From the NCBI GenBank assembly GCA_000151295.1, contig GG745329.1:1224427-1288426 (forward strand): a stretch of DNA of 64,000 nt, read 5' to 3'. Positions within the stretch are counted from its first letter, which is position 1, and the number at the start of each line of letters is the position of its first letter. The DNA comes from Allomyces macrogynus ATCC 38327 (Eukaryota > Blastocladiomycota > Blastocladiomycetes > Blastocladiales > Blastocladiaceae). Positions 32,451-43,986 of this stretch are shown piece by piece. Under the pieces are notes generated by a model. It saw only the letters and a program-made list of their open reading frames with translations, did not search any database and was not told the DNA's origin. A program made the translations under genes and the position numbers.

Positions 32451-33513
32451 TTCTCTTTTTTGCAGGAAGCGCATGCCTTAATATTATTCTAATCTTCTCC
32501 ACCGTGTAGTTGGCGTGGTCACGAATAATTTGACGGTCCTCGCTGCGATCGGGATCCCGCTGTTGTTGATGAGCACCGCCGACATGACGCTCGCCTTTTT
32601 GACCCGGCTCCTCAGGTGCATGTCGATCAACGCCCTTCGGCACGAACAGAAGGGGCTCGCCATCATGAACCACAAGCGGCACCACGACGTCGTCAATATC
32701 AAGTTCAAGTCGTCGCTCTTGCGGACGTCATTGGGCCGCAAACATTTCGAATCGTGTCGCAAAGCGCGCACTCTTGGTGCACTCGGCCATAGCTGCAACC
32801 CAGACCAAGGTCGAGGCGTTCGTGTCGCGCATGGCCGTGCGCATTCAGCAGTCGCGGATTGATGCCGTGGCGCTGTGGGCGCAGGCAGCAGGCAGCGTTG
32901 TTCATGTTCAACGACGGCACGGCTTCCATGCTCACCACGCAATTTGACGCCAACCATCCGGCGTGGTTTGGGACTCCGGTCGATCTATGCCAAGTAAAAA
33001 TCAAGATCGTGGACCTGCAGCTGGATCGGATCTCCTGGCGCAAGAGCAAGTCCCATCAACGTTCGAGACCAATTCAAGCAATAACGATACGCTTGTGGTT
33101 GCCAGGTTTATCAAATTATGGTTGTTGGTGCCCTCCCTGGTTATGTCCACCCGTTGCCGTCCTCCTCCTGTCTGCTCTGACCTCATGTGTTCCCGTTGCT
33201 CGCGTGTGGGCTCTCGATCTTCATTCAAATGCGGACGACGGCCGCTGTGACGCTGTGGACCACGTCGTTGAGCAAGGTATGCGGCACGACCATCTCATGG
33301 CACGCTCATTTCCATGAGGGGCGGCGTGTCGAGCGACGGCGCGCACAAGGCCGGTGCTGCCACGTCGTTCACCGAGTCTGGCAGCCTGCCTATCAAGATG
33401 ATGGCTTGGTCACGTCGCCGATGCCCGCGACGCCCATGACGGCCACGGTGGCGGCGGTCGCCGATGGCTGGTCCACGGCGCCCTCGTCGCGGAGCGTCAC
33501 AGGCACGGACTAG
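32085..33513 (+). CDS. candidate multi-exon membrane protein of unknown function, possibly decayed
   Basis: Not recognised. ATG 32085 opens MTVDPTIDVDMMAMTAPAAA. Protein-like segments follow in changing frames: NETLSGFLVSARVNMLIPSG (~32240), SDDLLLKCTGIQTAPTNVRS (~32327), TNNLTVLAAIGIPLLLMSTA (~32520) into MTLAFLTRLLR, NHKRHHDVVNIKFKSSLLR (~32670), RALLVHSAIAATQTKVEAFV (~32765) into SRMAVRIQQSRIDAVALW, FNDGTASMLTTQFDANHPAW (~32905), and a hydrophobic FPLLACGLSIFIQM (~33188). Plausible junctions include donor GTGCGG near 32200, acceptor TAG at 32510 and donor GTATGC at 33277. A CAG repeat at 32420-32449 lies between two blocks. I could not join everything, so this is either a gene with many short exons or a degenerating copy. 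Confidence 0.35.
32420..32449. repeat. (CAG)n trinucleotide repeat
   Basis: Ten consecutive CAG units on the + strand. In one frame they would encode polyglutamine after GIVLSSA; they may equally lie in an intron of the candidate gene. Confidence 0.95.
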
Positions 33514-33824
33514 GTGGAGAAAGTAGAGTTGAATGAGCACGGTGTCTGCCGCGAGGGTGCAGTGGTCGGGCTGCACTGGATATGGACTGGTTTGGGTCAA
33601 AGTAGGTTCATGGAATGGCATTTGTGCTCCTTGATGCTTCTCTCGCTCTGGCTCTTCGATTATCCTTCAGTCAACGCTGATTTGCGGCTTAGTCGCAATC
33701 AGAAATCGTGAAACCATGAAATCACATTGCTTGTATGTACCAGGTGCCGAGCCCGCCGCAGCGTCACGACATCGCGCCGGCACCGCCATTCCTGCGCCCG
33801 CTCAAAAAAAGAATCGAAGCAAAA
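33514..33824. other. convergent intergenic region
   Basis: 3' regions of the unresolved + gene and of PSMA4 (-); nothing else seen. Confidence 0.5.
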
Positions 33825-34791
33825 TCAAGATTGGCCCTCGGTCGCGGGCGGCGAGTACTTCTTGAGCAGGTCGTCGATCTCGCTTGGCGAAAAGATTTTG
33901 AAGACAATCTCGCCCTGCGCGTTTTTGGCGATGAGCGCAAACTCGACTATCAACGCCAAGAAAGCTCGTCAGTCTCAGTATCGCGCGCGCAAGTCCGACT
34001 CAAAAACAGCGTACGCTTCTCCGACGTCAAATTGGTCGCGTCCATGGTCTTGGCGAGCACCTTGACAGCGAGCTGCTTCGCGTCCTCGATTGTCTTCATC
34101 TCGTCGTCCTTGTACTCGGACTTGAGCATCGACGTAGCCGCGCCGTTATTGGCGCCAATGCACGTCGCCTTCCACCCCGAGTAGTTGCCCGACGGGTCCG
34201 AGTGGTAGAGCTGGAACCCAAAGTGGTCGTCGTAGCCCGCGTAGAGGAACGAGACACCATACGGGCGCAGCCCACCGTACTGTGTGTAGCCCTGCTTGAG
34301 ATCACACAGCCGCTGGACCAGCTGTTCGGCGGGCATGTCCTCGTTGTAGGTGAGCAAGTGCGACTGTGCGACGCGCCGCGTGTACTGGATCAGGTTATTC
34401 GCGTCGGACGTGATACCGGCCACAGCGCAGATCATTTTGCTATTCAACAGAACACGCAAGTGGTGAGCGCGCGCAATGAAAATGAACGCGTTCTACTGGG
34501 GGCGAGCGTACTCGTGCAGGATGTAGATCTTTTCGGCCGACGAGCCAGTCTCGAGCAGCTTGGACGTGACCTTCTTTTCGGCGGCCAGGACAATGCCCTC
34601 AGGGCATGTCACGCCGAGCGCTGTGCCGGCGTGCGAGATGGCCTCCATGGCGTACTCGACCTGGTACAGGCGGCCTAGCGTCGGGTCGAGCACGGATCAG
34701 GACGCGATTCTAGTCGTGATATCGGGCACGCGAGCGGACGCGCACCTTCCGGCGAGAAGATGGTCGTGCGTGAATCGTAGCGGCGAGCCAT
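33825..34791 (-). CDS. PSMA4: 20S proteasome subunit alpha-3 (PSMA4 / yeast Pre9 type)
   Basis: Alpha-ring subunit of the 20S proteasome core. Exons 34791-34746, 34674-34512, 34439-34015 and 33946-33825 give 251 residues, usual for the subunit. The N-terminal alpha signature [14 protein letters not shown] is joined across intron 1 to [20 protein letters not shown]. Then [20 protein letters not shown] across intron 2, [78 protein letters not shown] across intron 3, and [16 protein letters not shown] at the end. These residues match PSMA4/Pre9 better than other alpha subunits. All junctions are fixed by conserved sequence. Confidence 0.96.
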
Positions 34792-35412
34792 GGTGTCGGT
34801 GATGGAATGGTCGGTCGTTCAGACAAGGATTGCAGCTGCTGGGTCCGCGAAACGCGTCTCGTAGGTCGTCGATGGATGGGTTACTGTTCGGTGAGCAGCT
34901 CGGGTAGAAGTCGTTGGGCCTGCGTGAGCGGAGCGCGTGCTGCAGCTGGCTGACAAGCGCGTCGCGGTGATAGTTGGTGGTGGTCGCGGTCTGCCGATGT
35001 GACGGTTGTGCAAGAGAGATCAGCGGCAGATGACGAGGAGCGCGTTGCGATTCGCACGTGATCGTGCCGCCACGCCCATCGACGAAGTGAAGCTGCCTGA
35101 AGGTCTCCGGTTCGAACCACGACCCAGGCAGCCTCTCGGGCTTCGCGTCTCTGGCATTGCACGGTCTGTCTCCATGCTTCAACCACCACAAATGGCTCAG
35201 CGACAAGAAACAATGAGAAAATATCATCGATCAGATATATATGGGCAACAGCAATTGTACTTGTGCGCAATCCAACTCGACGAAATGGGCAGACAGGGGG
35301 TTATGTAAACAAGCAACCAAAATCCCGATGAAAATGCAATCAAACGACCAACGACAACCAAGCGGTACCAACACGGCTCTTGGCAGGACTCACCATCTGC
35401 GGCACCTCGGAT
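34792..35412. other. intergenic region
   Basis: PSMA4 promoter on the left and the 3' region of phosphoglucomutase on the right. A GGTTCGAACC near 35110 resembles a tRNA B box, but the flanking T-stem does not pair, so no tRNA is called. Confidence 0.5.
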
Positions 35413-37179
35413 TTACGTGATGACCGTCGGCGCGTCGCGGCCCGTGTACTCCTGCAGCTTGGCAACGGCGAGCGCGGCGCGGAGCAGCGGCCCGAGCGCC
35501 TGCTGCGGGTCGAGGTCGACCTGCGACGCGTGGTACTGCTCGGCGTAGAGCCGGATCGTCGCGCCCTGCGACCCCGTGCCCGACAACCGGAACACGAACC
35601 GCGACCCGTTCTCGAGCCGCACGTAGAGCCCCTGGCCCGACGTGAACGACCCATCGACCGGGTCCGTGTAGCTGAAGTCGCCCGACTCCTGCACGACCAT
35701 GTCGGCGTTGCCCAGCACGAGCGACCCGGCGGCGGGCAGGTTGGCGCGCAGCTCAGCCATCATGCCCTTGGCGCCGTCGCTCGACACGTCCTCGTAGTCG
35801 TACCGCGCAAAGTAGTGGCGGCCGTACTGCGCGTAAAAGTCGGCGAGCACGGCGCGCAGCGACACTTCGGCGCCCGGGTTGGCCTCGGCAAACGCGGCCA
35901 GGATCGAGAGCCACGCCATCATGGCCCAGATGCCATCCTTTTCGCGAATGTGATCGGACCCGGTGCCAAACGACTCTTCGCCGCAAATCGACAGCCGCTG
36001 TGCGTCCATCAGGTTGCCAAAGAACTTCCAACCGGTCGGCACCTCGTAGCAGGTGAGCGCGTGCTTAGTGGCCACGCGGTCGAGCGCACCGCTCGTCGGC
36101 ATCGAGCGCGCGACGCCGTGCAGGCCGTTCTTAAAGTATGGAATCGCCTCGGTCGCCCAGTGTGCAATCACTGCCACCGAGTCGGACGGGTTCACAAACG
36201 TCTTGTGCGCGCCAATGATCATGTTGCGGTCGCCGTCACCGTCGGATGCCGCGCCAAAGTCGATCTCGTCGCGCCACACGCGCTCCACGAGGTCGTGCGC
36301 GTAGGTGAGGTTTGGGTCCGGGTGGCCGCCTTTTATCATGGAAGAAAAAGAACATCGAGGTCAGTTTCGGCCGTGATCTTACGCGTTTTGTTAGGAAATC
36401 GTACCGCCAAAATCAGGAAGGACCGTCGCGTTCATGACCGCGCCAGCACCGAGCCCAAGCTCCTCGCCAAAAATACGCAGCGCGTACGGGCCTGTGACGC
36501 CGTGCATCGAGTCGACGAGCACCTTGAAGTCGGGCCGGGCCGCAAAGAAGGCGCGCAGCTTGGCAAAGTCGAAAATGCCGTGCAGCAGCTCGACGTAGTC
36601 GGCGACCGAGTCGACGACCTCGACCTCGAGATCGCCGGCCTGGTGCGTGCCAATCTCGCTCAAGTCGACCTCAGGCAAGTCCTCCATGATCGCGTACTCC
36701 TTGAGCGTCTTGGTGAAGTCGTAGATCTTGTTGGTGATCCCCTCGGGCGCGGGCCCGCCGTTGCTCACATTGTACTTGATACCGAAATCGTTGTTGGGAC
36801 CGCCCGGGTTATGCGAGGCCGTGAGCAGAATGCCACCGACGGCCTGGCGCTTGCGGATCAGGTTCGACGCGGCGGGCGTCGACAGAATGGCCTTGTGGCC
36901 AACAATGATCTTGGCAATCTTGCCCTCGGTTGCTGCCGCCATGCGGATGATCAGCTGCGCGGCTTCCTGGCCGTAGTAGCGGCCGTCGCCACCGACGACG
37001 AGCGTGTGGCCAGACGCGCCCGCAGCGGGCGCGGGGACCGCGGCGAGAATGCCGGCGACAAACGACTCGGTGTAGTGCGGCTGCTGGAAGACTTTGACGC
37101 GCTTGCGCAGGCCCGAGGTGCCGGGCTTCTGGTCGGTGAACGGCGCATCGAGCGCGACGAGGCGGCGGGTCGGGGCCAT
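35413..37179 (-). CDS. PGM: phosphoglucomutase
   Basis: Interconverts glucose 1-phosphate and glucose 6-phosphate in the cytosol, supplying UDP-glucose for glycogen (compare the glycogenin gene at 1.2-4.0 kb) and cell wall. Exons 37179-36405 and 36329-35413 give 563 residues, typical of PGM1. Catalytic landmarks: [11 protein letters not shown] near the start, the phosphoserine loop [10 protein letters not shown], Mg2+-binding DGDGDRNMI, sugar-binding [17 protein letters not shown], and the phosphate-binding loop [15 protein letters not shown]. The intron splits [12 protein letters not shown] and is placed exactly. Divergent from the ABC transporter with about 1.2 kb between them. A 651-codon frame on the opposite strand is a shadow of this gene. 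Confidence 0.97.
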
Positions 37180-38382
37180 GGTGGTGGTGGATCGGGTTGT
37201 GCGTGCGAGCCGGGGCCGTTCGGGAGAGAGAGGATCGCGCGCGGACGGTGGGATTTATGGGCGTCGGGCGCGTGCGATGGGAGCGCACGCGTGGTTGCGG
37301 TGACTTTGAGTAGAACAAACACCGCCGCGACTTGACTGGTGCGGGTCCGTGCAGCTCGCTGCAGTCGCTGCAGGGCGGCGGCGCGCGCCTTCAACACGCC
37401 ATTTGAAATCAATTTCATTCTTGCATCTCCGCTCTCTTTCGGGTCGAATGCATGCCCGACACGAGCGCGCTCCGGCCGGCGGCGCTCTTGGGGGCGTGGA
37501 GGCCGCGTCGATGCGCGTGCGCCGCGCGCGAGACGCGTCTTGCTCACTGGCGTGGTGATGAAAGCTGCGCAGGATCATCGAATATTTGGCAGTAAACGAG
37601 CGCATGCGGAAACGTGGTGGTTATCGGCTGCCGAAAGCATCATATGTTACGTAAAACATCGTTCTCAATGCGCCACGCAGGTGGAGGTGACGCAAATGCA
37701 GCATGGTTGGCGACGCCGCACGGAGAACCCCGTTGCACACACGCTCAGCCGAAGGATCGCCCGATTTTGGCCTTGTGATCGCGGCCAGATCGCCACCGAC
37801 GTCGCCACACCACCACCGCCAAAAGGCCCGCGGCCAACTACCTCGGCCAAAGACAAGCCGATGCGCACCGAGTCGAAACAAGTTCCCACACGCCCACCCT
37901 GTGCACCGGCCGTTGCGCGCCGCGCGCGCCAGTGCCTGTCAGCGGCACCAACCCGGACCCCTTCCGCGGGCGCCCATTTTTGTTCGTCGTCGCGCACTGT
38001 CGCCACCGTCGCGTCGCGGCCGCCTTTTGTAGGGTTCGCCCCTTCACGAAACGTCCAGGCGGCGCATGGACGGCACGAAACCCCCGCATTTCTGTTGCTC
38101 GTCATGCCTTCGCCCGCGACGCGCGGGCCTTGGCGCTCGCGCGTACATTTATCGATCGTCCACTTCGACTCTCGAGGGTTACTGCTCGCGCTGCAATAAA
38201 TACGCAATGGCCCCCCGCACCCCGATGGCAACTTGTCCTCACTGAATGATCCGACGTTGCCTAAGTCGAACCGCGCCGATACCTGCCCGCGATCAGCAGC
38301 GATCACTGCCGCCTCCAACCAACTCGCCCGGAGACCAACCAACCACGCATTCTCATCGACTTTCTGGACACTTTGCGCCGCC
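37180..38382. other. divergent intergenic region between PGM (-) and the ABC transporter (+)
   Basis: 1.2 kb holding two promoters. Long frames exist on both strands but lack domains. No gene called. Confidence 0.45.
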
Positions 38383-41300
38383 ATGCCCAAGCCGAAATCG
38401 CCGGCACGCGCCGCCGGCGCGGCAGACCCAGAGGCCCCGCCCAAGCGCAACGCCGAAAAGTTGATTCCGGCGTACCGCGTCAACTTCCTGTCGTGGCTCT
38501 TCTTCTCGTGGCAGACGCCGCTGATGCGGCTCGGATACAGCCGGCCGCTCGAGTACGAGGACATGTACCAGCTTCCCGACTCGCTCTCGGCCGACGCCAA
38601 CTGCAAGCTCGTCACGGAGCAGTGGAATCACGAGGTGGAGAGGGTGCGCAGGATCAACGACGATGCGCGTGCGAAAGCCGAGGCGAATCCGACGCCGGAA
38701 AAGGACGGTGCCGCGACCAAACCACCAACTATCGCGCCATCGCTGGTTCGCGTGATTTGGGGCGCCTACGGCACGCCCTGGCTCGTCGCCGGCATTTTTA
38801 ACGCGACCAACATCGCGTGCCAAGTGTCGTCGCCCGTCGTCTTGCAGCTGCTGCTCACGTACTTGCAGGGCGAGGAGTTGCACGCCAAGCACCCGAACGC
38901 GGCGCTGCCACCGTCGGCGCCGAGCTGGGCAGGCGGCGCGTACGGCTACATTCTCGTGCTTGGCATCTTTGCTCTGCAGTTTTTGTCGACGCTGTCCAAC
39001 TCGCTCATGTTCTTCTTGACGATGCGTGTCGGCATGACGCTGCGCGGCGGCATGGTCGCGACCGTCTACGCCAAAGCGCTGCGTTTGTCGGCCAAAGCGC
39101 GCGCGGCAGAGTTCAACGCGGGCCGTGTGACGAATATTATCTCGACGGACACGGCGCGCCTCGATTTCATGATGCCGCAGGCGCACACGCTCTGGGCGGC
39201 GCCCGTTCAGCTCGTCATCGTTCTATGCCTGCTCCTGCGTCTCGTCGGCATCGCGACGCTTGGCGGGTTCGCGCTCATGGCCATTGCGATTCCAACGACG
39301 AGCGCGGTCATGCGCAAGCTCTCGGCCCTGCGCAAGCAGAACCAGCTGCTCACGGACCAGCGCGTCAAGCTCATGAACGAGGTGCTGCAGGGGATCAAGG
39401 TGATCAAGCTGCTCGGGTGGGAGGTCGCGATCACGGATGCGGTCATGGTGCTGCGCGACAAGGAGTTGGCGCTCATCAAGCGCCTGGTCGTGTGGAGGGC
39501 GTGGATCACGGGCATATCGCAAGTCATCCCCGCCATCGCCGCAATCATCGTCTTTGCCACGTATTACGCGATGGGCAATACGCTGACGCCCGCTATTGTT
39601 TTCTCCGCACTCGCTTTGTTCAACCAGGTGCGTTGGAGTTCACTTCTTGGTCGTCCGATATTGCTCCCTCAGGTTCCCCCACTCACCCCCTGCATTCCGA
39701 CCCAATTTTTTTTGCTGAAATCGCAGCTCCGTCTCCCGCTCATGATGATTCCAGCATCACTTTCGTTTCTGGTTGACGCCAAGGTCGCGATGGACCGGAT
39801 TTCGTCGCTGCTCACCGCCGAGGAGCTGTCCGATCAGCCCGAGTGGTTGGAGGACGGTCCAAACGCACTCGTCGTCGACGGCGCCGAATTTGAGTGGGAA
39901 GACAACCTGCCGCAGATTCACAACGCTCATTTGACGGTTCCGAAGGGCAGTTTGGTCGCAGTCGTCGGCGCGGTCGGGTCGGGCAAGTCGAGCCTGCTGA
40001 GCGGGATCGTCGGTGAAATGAAGCGCACCAAAGGCCATGTCCAAGTCTCTGGACGCGTCGGTACGTCTTTTTGCGCAATTTTGCGTTTTTGCGTGTTCTC
40101 CACCCGGAATCATGCTAACCATCACGTCCGTCGCCCATCAATGTTTGTATCACGACTCAGGCTACTGCCCGCAGCAGGCCTGGATCCAGAATGCGACGCT
40201 CAAGGACAACATTCTCTTCGGTCTCCCATTCGACGCGGCGCGGTACGCGCGCGCCGTTCGGCTCGCGTCGCTCGAGCGCGACTTCAAGCAGCTGCCCGAC
40301 GGCGAGATGACCGAGATTGGCGAAAAGGGGATCACGCTCTCGGGCGGGCAAAAGGCGCGCATCAACATTGCGCGCGCCATCTACTTTGACGCCGACATTT
40401 TGCTGCTCGACGACCCGCTCTCGGCCGTGGACGCGCACGTTGGGTCGCATCTGTTCAACACGACAATCACGACCGAGCTCAAGGGCAAGACCCGCGTGCT
40501 CGTCACACACGCGCTGCATTTCGTGCCGCAGTGCGACTACGTCGTCTACCTCAAGGACGGCAAGATCGTCGAGCAGGGCACGTTCGACGACTTGATGGCG
40601 GCTGACGGCGCGTTTGCCGAACAGATGCGCAACTTTGGCGGGCTGACGTCGTCGTCTGGATCGGACGAGAGCTCGGACGAGGAGGAGTCGACGACCGAGG
40701 CCAACTCGGTTGCACACTTAGTCGCGAAAAAAGTGGTGGACGTGACAGACGACGACGCGCACGAGGGCGATTCCTCGGGCGACTCGGTGGTGCGGCTCAG
40801 CCGTAACGGCACGACCAAGTCTAAGCCGGCCAAGACCGCGGGCAAGCTCATGCAGGCCGAGGAGCGGTCGACCGGGTCGGTCGAGTGGGAAGTCTACAAG
40901 TCGTACATGCGCGCGATGGGTGGAGTCGGGGGTGTGAGCCTGATTCTCGGCGTGCTCATTCTGTCGCAAGTGTTCCGCGTCGGCAACGACCTGTGGTTGT
41001 CGGCATGGACGAGTGGCTGGCAGAACCTCAGCCAGAACGTTTACCTCGGCGTCTACTTTGGGTGGGGAGTCGGCCAGGCCGCGTCGAATGTCTTGTCGGC
41101 GATGCAGTTTGCGTTTGGTGGGTTGCGCGCGGCGCGCGCCATGCATCGCGAGGCCGTTTTGCGCGTGACGCGGTCGCCCATGTCGTTCTTTGACACGACG
41201 CCGCTCGGGCGAGTGATCAACCGGTATTTTGTTTTCTTGAGTCTCGCTCGAAGGTGCATTAGATCTTGACTGACCTCGCTCTTGCACGCTTTGCAGGTTT

Positions 41301-42975
41301 TCGAAGGACCAGGACCAAATGGACAACACGCTCATGGATTCTATCCGCATGTTTCTCGGCACCCTTTCGATGACGTTATCGACGTTCGTCATCATGTGCG
41401 TCGCGTCGCCGCTGTTCATTGCCCCTCTCGTCCCGCTGCTCGTCATCTACTATTACGTGCAGCTATTCTACAGGCACACGTCGATTGAGCTCAAGCGTAC
41501 GCGTCGCGACTAAATCCTTTTCGGCCTCGCTGGATAATTTGCAATTCACCCACCTCGTCACTCTCCACCAGGTCTCGACTCGCTCAGTCGCTCGCCGCTG
41601 TACGCACAGTTCACTGAGTCGCTCAACGGCATCGTCACGATCCGCGCGTTCCGCGAGCAGGACCGGTTCATGCACGTGAACCGCGACTTTATCGACAACA
41701 ACAACCGGTGCTACTTTGAGACCGTCTGCGCGCAGCGGTGGCTCTCGATCCGCATCGAGACGATTGGCAACTTCCTCGTGTTTTTCGCGGGCCTGTTTGG
41801 CGTCCTCTCGCGCGGGTCCTCGAGCACGGCGCTGATTGGCCTGTCCATGTCGTATGCACTGCAAGTCACGGGTGCGCTCAACTGGTGCATTCGGCAAATG
41901 GCCGAGGCCGAAATGCAAATGAACTCGGTCGAACGCATCGCCTACTATGCTGAGCAGCTCGAGACCGAGGCGCCGCCCGTCACGGACGTGCGCCCACCGA
42001 CGTCGCAGTGGCCCGAGCAGGGCGAGGTCGTCATGGATAACGTGACCATGGCCTACCGTCAGGGGCTCGACCCGGTATTGCGGGACGTGTCGCTGCGGAT
42101 CCCGCCGGGCAGCAAGTGCGGTATCGTGGGGTACGTCGCTCAATCGTTCTCCACCACCGCGCGGTTGCTGAAGCGAGAGAGACAAGTGACTGACATGTCG
42201 TTTATCCGTCCTCGTAGCCGCACGGGCGCTGGCAAATCGTCGCTCATCGTCGCTCTCTTCCGGCTCGTGGAGCTCACGGCCGGCACTATTTCGATTGACG
42301 GCGTCGACATATCCAAGCTCGGTCTCTCAGACCTGCGCACGCACCTTTCGATCATTCCGCAAGACCCGGTCCTCTTCTCGGGCACCGTTCGGTCCAACCT
42401 CGACCGATTCAACCAAGCCGACGACGCGACTCTGTGGTCATGGTGCGTTGTTTTTATCCTGCCGCTCACATCCGCGCTTCTGTTGCTCACTTGTTTCTAT
42501 TTCTCATAGTTTGGAGCGCGCGGGCCTGAAAGACTATGTGCAGGCGCAACCCGAGGGCCTCGACGCGTACGTCGCCGAAAACGGCGAGTCACTGTCGGTC
42601 GGGCAGCGGCAGCTCATGTGCCTGGCGCGCGCCATGGTGCGGTCCACGACAGTGCTCATCATGGACGAGGCGACCGCATCTGTCGACCTGCCAACCGACG
42701 CGCTCATTCAGCAAGCCATCCGCCGCGACTTTGCCGGGTCCACGGTGCTCACGATTGCGCACCGGCTCAACACGATCATCGACTACGATTTGATCGTGGT
42801 TATGGATGCGGGCCGTGTCGCTGAGGTCGGGTCGCCCGCGGAGTTGCTCGCGAACCCGGAGTCGCAGTTCTCGTCGCTGATTGACGAGACAGGGCCGGCC
42901 AATGCGGCGTTGCTCCGCCGGTTGGCGATTGAGAAGCGGCTCGAGCTGGACGTGTCGATTCCGGCGGCCAAGTAG
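38383..42975 (+). CDS. ABCC-type (MRP-like) full ABC transporter
   Basis: ATP-driven exporter, probably of conjugates or organic anions, in plasma or vacuolar membrane. Seven exons: 38383-39627, 39727-40060, 40161-41223, 41297-41496, 41572-42130, 42218-42442 and 42510-42975; 1,363 residues. Order: short cytosolic N-terminus without a TMD0, TMD1, NBD1 (Walker A GAVGSGKSS, Q-loop region YCPQQAWIQNATLKDNILFG, signature LSGGQKAR, Walker B LLLDDPLSAVD), a Ser/Asp/Glu-rich linker, TMD2, and NBD2 (Walker A GRTGAGKSS, signature LSVGQRQL, Walker B LIMDEATASVD, switch AHRLNT). The NBD1 switch histidine is in VTHALHF. This lacks-TMD0 layout fits short MRP-like members such as MRP4/5. Intron 5 lies immediately before NBD2 Walker A; intron 2 between NBD1 Walker A and Q-loop. 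Intron 1 is 99 nt and in frame, so it reads through if unspliced. Confidence 0.95.
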
Positions 42976-43986
42976 GAGTAGTGCAAGCGTGCGCTTTCTT
43001 TTGATTACCCCCTCATTGTTGCTCCATCGATTTTGCTGCGTCACGAATAGAAGCAAATGCTTTGTCGCTTTCTTTTCGTTCTCATATTTCATTAAGCAGC
43101 CTCCGATCCCATGCAAAAGCAATCGATGCAGCCGATCAAAAATGGAAGAAATCAACCCCCATTTTCCGGTATTAGCAAACAACTTGCGCAATGACTTGGG
43201 CGCACGTGCAGGCCGTACTCACGACATGGCCGTAGGCGTCTTTTAGCATGGGCACACTCGGGCTGAATGGTTGTTGGTGATGTCGTTGCAAGCGTGTATG
43301 CCAAACCAAATGTGGTGCCTGATGTGCGCGTCGCTGCCGCAACAATGCTCCACGCGCGCCGTGGTGTGACGCGGGTGGCGCACCAGCTTGTGGCTCGCGA
43401 TCGTTAGGTGCAGTCGTGGATGACCGGCGCGGCGCTTTCCCGGTGATCACTGGTGATACAGTCGGCACTCCATCACAAGCTTGTTCAGGTCATCGCGGCT
43501 GCGGTGAGGTCGCACCCATGGTTTCCGCCGCGCATGAAGCTGTGGATCAGGTTGCTGTTGTGGCCATGTTGTTGCGGCCATGCATTTTCATACATTTTCA
43601 TGCTTGTTGATGCAGTTTGATACTTTGTTATCCCCTGTCATGCTTTCGCAGCCAGCCCAGCTTTCCTTGCCTTCCAATCAATCTTTGCCAAGGAGGGACC
43701 ATAATTTTTTCTGCATAAACGATGACCAGTCGCTTTGACCAAACTTTCTCAATCCATCATCTGCGCGAGGATGTTCAGATAGGCGAAACTGCCAGAAATC
43801 TCCGGCGATGGATCACAGTACTGCATTCCATTCATTGACCAAGGGAGAAATGGACATCCAATAATCTAACAAGGTACGGTTTGGCCGTTACAATGGTGGC
43901 ATTCTATGAGGGGAGGGGAGGAGCATTTTCGAGCCAGCATGGCGCGCAAAAAAAAAAAAATCGTGCAAGGACGTCCAAAACAAATA
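42976..43986. other. convergent intergenic region, no gene seen
   Basis: About 1 kb between the ABC transporter stop (+) and tyrosinase stop (-). AT-richer than coding DNA, with short frames only and an A run near 43950. Confidence 0.5.

Noticed and set aside
35095..35130. GGTTCGAACC, a tRNA B-box-like sequence
   Set aside because: Flanking bases do not form a T-stem on either strand, and no A box or acceptor stem is found at the right distance.
35380..37335. 651-codon open frame on the + strand
   Set aside because: It is exactly opposite phosphoglucomutase, Arg/Val/His-rich and without any domain; a codon-bias shadow.
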